Assembly: GCA_963719525.1 (NCBI GenBank)
Contig: CAVRCG010000001.1
Coordinates: forward strand, 620,001-684,000
Direction: 5' to 3'
Source: Bernardetia sp963719525
GTDB lineage: Bacteria; Bacteroidota; Bacteroidia; Cytophagales; Bernardetiaceae
DNA length: 64,000 nt
In this document: one piece after another, positions 54,838-62,123 of the stretch
How the letters are laid out: the number at the start of each line of letters is the position of its first letter
Numbering within the stretch: position 1 is the stretch's first letter
Translations under genes and position numbers: made by a program
The notes under the pieces: model-generated
What the model saw: only the letters and a program-made list of their open reading frames with translations
The model's database searches: none
What the model was told of the DNA's origin: nothing

Positions 54838-54887
54838 TTTAAAAAAAATTGCCTACTCACACTAAGGAGAGTAGGATGTTGAAGACT
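54838..54887. repeat. Right copy of the 50-bp repeat flanking the CBASS cassette
   Basis: The copy matches 52156-52205 in the same orientation with four mismatches, including the CCTACTC ... GAGTAGG hairpin. It lies about 150 bp past the CBASS terminator and 46 bp before the right island repeat. Confidence 0.85.
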
Positions 54888-54933
54888 CTGCCTTTGTTAG
54901 TATTCCCACCAACGATATTTTCAATATTTCTAA

Positions 54934-54962
54934 TCTCATAATTATTATTTTATCAAAATAAA
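54934..54962. repeat. Right 29-bp direct repeat (attR-like) of the accessory island
   Basis: This copy is identical to 45647-45675. It ends 56 bp before the sucD start codon, and directly after it comes TATTTTTG (54967-54974), a fit to the Bacteroidota -7 promoter element TAnnTTTG. Confidence 0.85.
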
Positions 54963-55018
54963 AGGTATTTTTGTCTATATCATTTTTTACATTCACAAAA
55001 AATAACTATAACGAAACT

Positions 55019-55906
55019 ATGAGCGTACTTGTAAATAAAGATTCTAAAATTATCGTGCAAGGATTTACTGGAAAAGAAGGTTCTTTTCACGCCGAACAAA
55101 TGATTGAATACGGAACAAATGTTGTCGGTGGAGTTACACCAGGGAAAGGTGGAACAACTCATTTAGGTTTGCCTGTCTTTAATACTGTTGCTGATGCCGT
55201 AGAAGGTGCAAAGGCTGATACTTCTATTATTTTTGTTCCTCCTGCTTATGCTGCTGATGCCATTATGGAAGCTGCTGATGCTGGAATTAAAGTAATTATT
55301 GCAATCACGGAAGGAATTCCTGTACAGGATATGGTAAAAGCAAAAGCGTATGTAATGGACAAAAAAGAATGTCGATTAATAGGACCAAACTGCCCAGGAG
55401 TAATTACACCAGACGAAGCGAAAGTAGGAATTATGCCAGGTTTTGTATTCAAAAAAGGTAGAATCGGAATCGTTTCTAAATCAGGAACACTTACCTATGA
55501 AGCTGCTGACCAAGTAGTAAAAGCAGGAATGGGAATCTCAACGGCTATCGGAATCGGTGGCGACCCAATTATCGGAACAACTACAAAAGAAGCCGTAGAA
55601 CTTTTGATGAACGACCCAGAAACTGATGCAATCGTTATGATTGGAGAAATTGGTGGAAACTTAGAAGCAAATGCAGCTCGTTGGATTAAAGAATCAGGAA
55701 ACAAAAAACCAGTTGTAGGTTTTATTGCTGGACAAACTGCTCCAAAAGGAAAACGTATGGGACACGCAGGTGCAATCATCGGAGGTGCAGATGATACAGC
55801 CGAAGCCAAAATGCGTATTATGCGTGAATGTGGAATCCACGTAGTAGATTCTCCTGCAAATATTGGAGTTACGATGAAAGATGTTTTGGGTAAAGTAAAC
55901 GCTTAG
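55019..55906 (+). CDS. sucD: Succinyl-CoA synthetase (ADP-forming), alpha subunit
   Basis: The alpha subunit binds CoA and carries the phospho-histidine in the TCA-cycle step succinyl-CoA to succinate. The 295-residue protein has KIIVQGFTGKEGSFHAEQMI (CoA binding), GVTPGKGGTTHLGLPVFNTV, IGPNCPGVITPDEAKVGIMP, SKSGTLTYEA and KRMGHAGAIIGG, where His in GHAG is the phosphorylated residue. The ATG at 55019 gives the canonical MSVLVNKDSKI start; the longer upstream frame is not credible. sucC is not adjacent. The gene borders the island. Confidence 0.96.
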   Translation: MSVLVNKDSKIIVQGFTGKEGSFHAEQMIEYGTNVVGGVTPGKGGTTHLGLPVFNTVADAVEGAKADTSIIFVPPAYAADAIMEAADAGIKVIIAITEGIPVQDMVKAKAYVMDKKECRLIGPNCPGVITPDEAKVGIMPGFVFKKGRIGIVSKSGTLTYEAADQVVKAGMGISTAIGIGGDPIIGTTTKEAVELLMNDPETDAIVMIGEIGGNLEANAARWIKESGNKKPVVGFIAGQTAPKGKRMGHAGAIIGGADDTAEAKMRIMRECGIHVVDSPANIGVTMKDVLGKVNA

Positions 55907-55912
55907 TCTTAT

Positions 55913-55940
55913 GTAGCTGACAGTTTCCCAACTGTCAGTA
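55913..55940. repeat. Short palindrome directly after sucD
   Basis: TAGCTGACAGTT tccc AACTGTCAGTA is the sibling of the hairpin at 42619-42643. It begins 6 bp after the sucD stop. Confidence 0.7.
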
Positions 55941-55949
55941 GATTATCTA

Positions 55950-55989
55950 AAAAAATGGATTCAAGTAGAAATACTTAAATCCGTTTTTT
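55950..55989. terminator. Terminator between sucD and metF
   Basis: Arms AAAAAATGGATT.AAGT and ACTT.AAATCCGTTTTTT pair around AGAAAT, with T and A tracts on both sides. It serves both convergent genes. Confidence 0.8.
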
Positions 55990-56032
55990 TATTCTTTCTA
56001 TTTATTTCCCATTTTCAATTTCCCATTATATT

Positions 56033-56990
56033 TTAAAACAACTGTGCTGCAATTTTTTCAGTCGCTCCCGAACGCCCCATTGTGTAATAATGCAGACACG
56101 GAACACCTTTTTCCATCAGTTCTTTAGACTGCTGAACTGCCCATTCGATTCCCACTTCTACCACAGCTTTGTTATCCTTGCAAGCCGAAACAGCATCTAC
56201 TAAATCATCTGGAATATCGATATGAAAAATACGAGGCAAAACGCTAAGTTGCTTTTGTGTAGTAAATGGCTTTAATCCTGGAATAATAGGAACAGTAATT
56301 CCAAATTCTCTACATTTTTCTACAAACTCAAAGTATTTTGAATTATCAAAAAACATTTGTGTAACAATATATTCTGCACCTGCATCTACTTTGGCTTTCA
56401 AGGCATTCATATCACTATTCATATTTGGAGCTTCAAAATGCTTTTCGGGATAACCAGCCACACCAATACAAAAATTTGTCGGAATTGGATGGTGCAAATC
56501 GTCGTCTATATATTCTCCTTTGTTCATATCTACTATCTGTCCAATCAAATCGACAGCATAATTATGTCCATCTTTTTCTGGAATAAACGAACCTTCCGAT
56601 TTTACAGCATCGCCACGAAGAGCAAGTACGTTTTCAATTCCTAAAAAAGACAAATCTATAAGTGCATTTTCTGTTTCTTCTTTTCGAAAAACCTCCACAA
56701 ATAATATGAGGAACGGCATCTACTTCATAACGATTCATGATTGCAGCACAGATACCGACTGTTCCAGGGCGTTTGCGAGTTATTTTCTTTTCCAAAAGTC
56801 CTTCTCCTCGTGTTTTATAAACATATTCTTCTCTGTGATAGGTAACATCTACAAAAGGAGGATTAAATTCCATCAATGGATTCATAGCATCAAAAATAGA
56901 TTGAATACTTTCGCCTTTTAATGGTGGAATGAGTTCGAATGAAAAAAGAGTTTTGCCTTTATTTGCGTTTAAATGTTCGATGACTTTCAA
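56033..56990 (-). pseudogene. metF: Methylenetetrahydrofolate reductase with a single-base frameshift
   Basis: This FAD enzyme reduces 5,10-methylene-THF to 5-methyl-THF for methionine synthesis. From 56990: FSFELIPPLKGESIQSIFDA (catalytic Glu in FSFE-IPP), FVDVTYHREEYVYKT, PGTVGICAAIMNRY and VPHIICGGFSK. The frame then shifts at TTTTCGAAAAA (56681-56691). The other frame continues EETENALIDLSFLGIENVLA, LRGDAVKSEG, FCIGVAGYPEKHFEAPN, EYIVTQMFFDN and the stop at 56033. One base removed restores about 318 residues. Because the break is one base in a conserved housekeeping gene, an artefact is likely. Confidence 0.9.
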
Positions 56991-57386
56991 TGCTGTTCTG
57001 TTTTAGAGTAAGAAGTAAAGAATTCAAACCAAAGAGTATAAACTCTACTAGTTTTAATTTTAAATTAATTAATATTTGTGTAAAATGCGTTTTTTGTGTT
57101 TTAATGGACTACAAATATACGACTTACAACTTATTTAATTAAATTTGAAGTAGCAGAATTAGTACATTATTTATTCAAAAGAGAATGTCAAAACAGAAGG
57201 TTTTGAAAAACGTTATTTTATTTATGTTCAGTTATGACTTTATTCATTTCTTGTAAAACTGTTTATTTTCTTAGTGCCTTAGTGGTAATTTGCATTTGAC
57301 TAGCTTCGCTGACTTTCAATTCTAACTTCTAAAATCTAAATTTGTATTACATTCTAACTTCTAAAATCTAACTTCTAACTTTATAT
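56991..57386. other. Intergenic region with TTCTAACTTCTAAAATCTAA-type simple repeats
   Basis: No gene lies in this 396-bp gap. At 57317-57382 short units of the form TTCTAACTTCTAAAATCTAA recur. Related sequence occurs near 2847, 20310, 30833 and 40570, always between genes. It is a low-complexity dispersed repeat of unknown role. Confidence 0.55.
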
Positions 57387-57944
57387 ATGCTTCCTTCCGT
57401 AATTTGGTTTATTGGTCTTTCAGGTTCTGGCAAAACGACACTTTCAGATGCGTTATTTGAAAAACTAAAAAGTAATTATCCTTCTGCTTTAATCAAAAAA
57501 TTAGATGGCGACTTGCTTCGAAACGGACTAAACAGTAATCTTAGGTTTTCATTGGAAGACAGAAGTGAAAATATTCGTCGTTCGGCTGAAGTAGCAAAGC
57601 TTTTCTACCAAACAGGTTTTATTGTCTTGGCTTCTTTTATTACTCCAACACATCAAAATCAAGAACTGATTACTTCTATATTTAAAGAGAATGACACAAA
57701 TAATAGTACTGATTTATTCAAAATATTTGTTGACTGCCCTTTAGAAATCTGTGAAAAAAGAGATGTAAAAGGACTTTACAAAAAAGCTCGTACAGGAGAA
57801 ATAAAAGAGTTTACAGGAATTAGTAGTCCTTTTGAAAAGCCATTAGCCAGTCAAGTAGATTTAATTATTGATAGTAATACATTTACAGTTGATGAGAGTA
57901 TAGGATTAATTTTGGATAAATTAGCAGAAAAAGGATTTTTGTAG
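57387..57944 (+). CDS. cysC: Adenylylsulfate kinase (APS kinase)
   Basis: The 185-residue protein phosphorylates APS to PAPS. It has the P-loop WFIGLSGSGKTTLSDAL, KKLDGDLLRNGLNSNLRFSL (the DGD and N-L-F substrate loop), EDRSENIRRSAEVAKLF, ASFITP, FVDCPLEICEKRDVKGLYKK and EFTGISSPFEKP. These are the standard family blocks at full length. No sulfate adenylyltransferase lies next to it. The role may be assimilation or sulfation of surface glycans. Confidence 0.92.
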   Translation: MLPSVIWFIGLSGSGKTTLSDALFEKLKSNYPSALIKKLDGDLLRNGLNSNLRFSLEDRSENIRRSAEVAKLFYQTGFIVLASFITPTHQNQELITSIFKENDTNNSTDLFKIFVDCPLEICEKRDVKGLYKKARTGEIKEFTGISSPFEKPLASQVDLIIDSNTFTVDESIGLILDKLAEKGFL

Positions 57945-58084
57945 AAAAAATTAGATAGATTTTAAAGAAAAATAACTAGAACACTACAAATTTTGAAAAA
58001 AAATGGTACTTTGTACTACATTTAACAAGGAAAATTTTAATTGAATTTTTGCTTTCAATTTTTGCACAAAAAACACGTTTACTT

Positions 58085-58741
58085 ATGAGTTTGCTCAAAA
58101 ATCTTATCAACAAATTTCAACAGCTCTTTAGTGGTTCGGCTGCTCCAAGCCCAGGTTCTGGAAGAGCTACACAAGCAAGACAACAACTTTTTGTGGCTAT
58201 TTTGGAAGCCTGTGATGATGGCATAATTACGGCTGATGAAATGTCCGATGTAAGATCATTACAAGCCAAATTAGGAATGTCTGATGCAGAGTTAAATAGT
58301 ATCAAAATTCAAGTTTTGCAGAATCTTATTGATAGAGTAATGGAGGATAATATCGTTACCGAAGATGAAATGGACTTTATCGAACAGGTAGAAATTGACC
58401 TTCAACTCGGTGTTGCTGACTCACTAAAAATAAAATCTGATATCGAGAAAGTAAGAAAAATGTATAAGCGTTCGAATTCTGTTGGTGGAGATGAGTTTGA
58501 TGATGAAGGCTTTTTTGATGATGACGACGACTACGACGACGATTACGATGATACAGAATATGATGATGAAATAGACGATATGGCAGAAGCTGTTGCTATT
58601 GGAGCTGTGATAGGTGCAGGAGCAGTTTTGGCAGACCAGATGAGCGACGAGAGTAATAGTCTGGAAAATTCTGTACTTGATAATCAAGAAACAAACGAAG
58701 AAGCTACTGAAGAATCGGAAGAGTTTTCAGATGAGTCTTAA
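58085..58741 (+). CDS. TerB-like helical protein with an Asp-rich tail
   Basis: The ATG at 58085 (MSLLKNLINKFQQLF) is preferred over 58049. Residues 30-125 form a helical, acidic domain with a repeated pattern (FVAILEACDDGIITADEMSD, then IDRVMEDNIVTEDEMDFIEQ) like TerB/DjlA-type domains that bind divalent metal. A run of about 25 mostly Asp and Tyr residues follows, then a hydrophobic stretch (AVAIGAVIGAGAVLADQ) and an acidic end. The function is unknown. Confidence 0.6.
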   Translation: MSLLKNLINKFQQLFSGSAAPSPGSGRATQARQQLFVAILEACDDGIITADEMSDVRSLQAKLGMSDAELNSIKIQVLQNLIDRVMEDNIVTEDEMDFIEQVEIDLQLGVADSLKIKSDIEKVRKMYKRSNSVGGDEFDDEGFFDDDDDYDDDYDDTEYDDEIDDMAEAVAIGAVIGAGAVLADQMSDESNSLENSVLDNQETNEEATEESEEFSDES

Positions 58742-58743
58742 TA

Positions 58744-58782
58744 AAAAAACGATTGATTTTACAGTAAAATCAATCGTTTTTT
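58744..58782. terminator. Bidirectional terminator between convergent genes
   Basis: A perfect 19-bp palindromic stem (58744-58762 with 58764-58782; the loop would open to five bases) with A/T tracts on both sides separates the two convergent genes. Confidence 0.9.
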
Positions 58783-58792
58783 GCTTTCTTTT

Positions 58793-59197
58793 CTAAATCT
58801 TTAAAGTTGCTTCATCTAGATACCGTTCAGCCTCTTCTCTTGTTCCGAACTTCATAATAGGGTGTTTGGAACGCTGTGTTGAACGATGAATTTGATAATC
58901 TGCAAGGTCATCGGCAGAGGCAATTTGAGCCGTTACTAAAAGCCCTTGTTCGACAAGATAAGTCTGAATTTCTTGATGTAATTTCTCTACTTCCTTTGAC
59001 ATACTACCCATCAGACGAATATCTGCAAAAATAGTAAAGTTAGGTTTCATATGACTTACAGCTTTTTTCCAATCTGGGAAAAAGTCTTTTACATTATCTC
59101 TTTTCATCCACTTACCTATTACTTTTACGTAAGACCTATTTTTTTCTATATCTACATAAATTTCGTAGTTTTCGTTTTTTGATATTTCTGTTTTCAT
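58793..59197 (-). CDS. Conserved hypothetical protein (SpoIIAA/STAS-like fold suspected)
   Basis: The 134-residue protein alternates strands and helices: YEIYVDIEKNRSYVKVIGKW, FFPDWKKAVSHMKPNFTIFA, DIRLMGSMSKEVEKLHQEIQ and FGTREEAERYLDE. The 'f..D.r......'-type order recalls STAS/SpoIIAA-like proteins of Bacteroidota, but no phosphorylatable Ser can be pinned. It is monocistronic with a shared terminator downstream. Confidence 0.5.
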   Translation of the reverse strand: MKTEISKNENYEIYVDIEKNRSYVKVIGKWMKRDNVKDFFPDWKKAVSHMKPNFTIFADIRLMGSMSKEVEKLHQEIQTYLVEQGLLVTAQIASADDLADYQIHRSTQRSKHPIMKFGTREEAERYLDEATLKI

Positions 59198-59764
59198 ATT
59201 TTAATAAAAATAGATTCGAATAAAATAATTTAATAGTTACTTACCAAAACAAATCAATGCTCAACAAAAGTAAGGTTTTTCTAGCTAAAAAGTCCATTTT
59301 ACACTCCTTTTTTTCGTAAAGTTAAACAATTATCTCATTTTGTTTATGCGCTGCTAAATCTGTATCTAAAACAAAGTAAACACTAACAAAGAGAAATTGC
59401 AACATTCAACTGCATTACAAATCAATCTTTATTTTTAAACGTTATCACGGTCATCTACAGGTCTAATAATCAATTAGTTATAGAAAATAAAAACAGTCTT
59501 ATTTTTCCATAACGATAGGGTTTGCAAACCTATCGTTATGGAAAAATGAACATTACTAAATTAACCGTGATAATGTTTATTTAAAAAAAACAAGGTATTT
59601 GCCTTTCGAAATGCTCATTATTAGGTTTGCTTTTTTCAACTTTCAAATGAAAAATAATGATTAGTTCGTTTAATTATTATTTCGCTTACATACGAAACAA
59701 TCAATTAGAAAAACAGTTATCAAAAAACATTTCCTCTACTACTTATGATTTTCCTATAATAAAT
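59198..59764. other. Divergent intergenic region upstream of the sensor kinase
   Basis: The region holds the 47-bp hairpin described at 59501-59547 and otherwise AT-rich sequence. An alternative kinase start at 59657 would add 36 residues without domain features. Confidence 0.5.
59501..59547. terminator. Stand-alone hairpin of the TTTTTCCATAA family
   Basis: A perfect 19-bp stem (59501-59519 with 59529-59547) has loop GTTTGCAAA. It shares arm ends and loop with 34226-34270. No gene ends next to it, so its role here is unclear; it may be a mobile palindrome rather than a dedicated terminator. Confidence 0.85.
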
Positions 59765-61286
59765 ATGATATCTGCATTAAAACCAGAAAACGAAAACGAA
59801 CGTTTAGAAGCACTTCTTCGCTACGAAGTAATGGACACAGAAGCCGAAAAAGAGTTTGATGATTTGGTAAAATTAGCTTCTCAAATCTGTGAATCCGAAA
59901 TTTCCTTAGTTTCTTTAATAGACTCTGATAGGCAGTGGTTTAAAGCCAAAGTAGGTTTAGATGCTCCAGAAACGCATAGAGATTTGGCTTTCTGTGCTCA
60001 TGCAATTCTGCAAGATGATATTTTTGAAGTCGAAAATGCAATTGAAGACGAACGTTTTTTTGATAACCCTTTAGTAGCAGATGAAGATGGCTTACAGATT
60101 CGTTTTTATGCAGGAATGCCTCTCAAAAATCCAGAAGGATTAAATCTGGGTACTCTTTGTGTCATTGATGACAAACCCAAAAAACTGACAGAAGCTCAAA
60201 AATTCGCTCTCAAAACGCTTGGAAATCAAGTAATTACGCAGCTAGAATTACGCCTAAAATTCAAAGATTTGCAAGAAGAAATGCGTAAGGTACAAGCAGC
60301 GCAAAGACAGCTCATAGAAAGTGAAAAAATGGCTACTTTAGGTCAGCTTGCAGCAAATGTAGCACACGAGATAAATACTCCTTTAGGTGCAATTCGTACT
60401 TCGGCTGATAATTCAGTCGTTACAATGGACGAACTTATGCCACGTCTTTCTGGCTTTTTGCAAGGATTATCGGTTGAGAAATCACTCGCCTTTAATTATT
60501 TGGTAGATTATTCGGCCACCATAAAAAGTACTCTGTCTTCTAGAGAAAAACGTGCTGCAAAATATGATTTGATAGAACAATTGGAGCAAGCAGGTATTGA
60601 TGACACAAATACAATAGCAGATTTTATAGTCAATTTGGGTGTTCATCAGAATCCAGAAATCTATAAACCGTTGCTTGATACAGAAGACCCTTCTTATACA
60701 TTCAAAGTAGCGCATCAGTTATCAGGAATTGCCAAAAATAACAAAATGATAAAACTGGCTACTGATAAGGCTTCCAAAATTATTTTCGCTCTCAAAAACT
60801 TCTCTCGTCAAGATCAATCAGGAGAAAAAGCAACGATACACCTTAATACTAGCATTGATGATACGCTTGTTCTGTATCAAAATCACTTCAAACACGGAAT
60901 AGATTTGCAGCTTGATTTTGAAGAAATACCTAAATTTATGGGTTATCCAGATGAGTTAGTACAGGTTTGGACAAATCTTATCCATAATGCTATTCAAGTA
61001 ATGGACAATAAAGGAGAGATGACCATTTCTACAAAATTAGTAAAATCAAAAGAAAATTCTGAAGCCAAAACAGCTCTTATAGCTATATCAGATACAGGAG
61101 AAGGTATTCCAGAAAACATAAGGGACAAAGTATTTGGAGCTTTTTTTACCACAAAAAGAGAAGGAGAAGGAAGTGGATTAGGATTAGATATTACCAGAAA
61201 AATTGTAGAAAAACACAATGGCAAAATTTGGTTCGAAAACTCAACTAGGAAAAGGAACTACATTTTTTGTAGAATTACCATTATAA
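59765..61286 (+). pseudogene. GAF-domain sensor histidine kinase with a frameshift in the last codons
   Basis: Residues 1-165 from the ATG at 59765 are a GAF domain (ERLEALLRYEVMDTEAEKEF, ISLVSLIDSDRQWFKAKVGL, FCAHAILQDDIFEVEN). A coiled linker and a HisKA-type helix follow: MATLGQLAANVAHEINTPLG with the phospho-His. The ATPase domain has VWTNLIHNAIQVM (N box), ISDTGEGIPENI (G1), FGAFFTTKREGEGSGLGLDI (F and G2) and GKIWFE. A one-base shift at TTCGAAAA (61232-61239) replaces the usual GKGTTFFVELPL end, which is readable in the other frame to TAA 61284-61286. The as-read frame ends at 61297. Activity might survive. The response regulator 200 bp downstream is the likely partner. Confidence 0.85.
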
Positions 61287-61488
61287 ACAAACTCTAGAGA
61301 AATTTTCTTTGCTGTTTGCTTTTATAGAAAATAATTAATCAACACTCAATCAAGTAGTTATACATTTTGGGTTTATTTAGAAGAGTACAATATATATTAT
61401 TTATAATTTACCTTTTACGAAACAGAAAAATAATTTGACTAACTTTGACAACTTACTATCATTACAAAATCATCAAAATTATTGATTT

Positions 61489-61902
61489 ATGGCAAAAGCA
61501 AAAAAAACAAAAGCAATTTTATGTGTAGATGACGACCATATCATTTTAGGAAGTCTGAAAATCCAATTGATGCAAGAGTTTAATGATGATTTTATCATCG
61601 AAACAGCAGAAAGTGGCGATGAAGCATTAGAAATTCTTGATTTCTTGACAGAAAGAAATATCAATACGCTTGTAGTAATTACCGATTGGTTGATGCCTGA
61701 AATGAAAGGCGATGAGCTTTTAGTAGAGATAAACAAACAATTTCCGAAAGTAGCAAAAATAATGCTTTCTGGACAAGCTGAAGAACAGGCTATTAAAAAT
61801 GCCTTTGATGAAGGAAAAATGCACTTCTTTTTGTCAAAACCTTGGGACAAAAAAGAACTTATCGAAAAAATTTATAAATCGGTTGAAATGATAGAAAGTT
61901 AG
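61489..61902 (+). CDS. Stand-alone response regulator receiver protein
   Basis: The 137-residue CheY-like protein has the acidic pair CVDDDHIILG, the phospho-acceptor Asp66 in VVITDWLMPEMKGDELL, IMLSGQAEEQAI (Ser/Thr switch region) and the conserved Lys in FLSKPWDKKELIEKI. It has no output domain. The FLSKPW form is typical of regulators paired with HD-GYP or kinase partners. It lies downstream of the GAF histidine kinase and probably receives its phosphate. Confidence 0.9.
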   Translation: MAKAKKTKAILCVDDDHIILGSLKIQLMQEFNDDFIIETAESGDEALEILDFLTERNINTLVVITDWLMPEMKGDELLVEINKQFPKVAKIMLSGQAEEQAIKNAFDEGKMHFFLSKPWDKKELIEKIYKSVEMIES

Positions 61903-62123
61903 TTCTTTTGCTTTATAAAGAGAATAGGTTTGATAAATTACTTTACTTAAATGTAGATTTAATTATCAACCCTTTTTTTGCTCGAAATCAATTGGAACTA
62001 ACTGAAATTAAATCGTAAATTTGAAGTTCTCTAGCATTTTTTTAAATACAATAGCTGTTTGCTTTAATTCTTAATTCTTTTGCCGTTGTTGGTATTCTTG
62101 CCAAAAACATAATAAAACTTCAA

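Larger units (their letters stand above)
45647..54962. mobile_element. 9.3-kb integrated accessory island between def and sucD
   Basis: The island is bounded by identical 29-bp direct repeats. It contains a truncated tyrosine recombinase just inside the left end, a plasmid-type replication initiator with iterons, a toxin gene and a CBASS defence operon, all on the plus strand between two housekeeping genes. The content and boundaries fit site-specific integration of a mobile element followed by decay. A clean tRNA target is not present. I infer the element type; no excision evidence exists. Confidence 0.8.

Noticed and set aside
52156..54887. Integron attC sites around the CBASS cassette
   Set aside because: No RYYYAAC / GTTRRRY core pairs or attC-like bulges are visible in either repeat copy, and no IntI gene is present.
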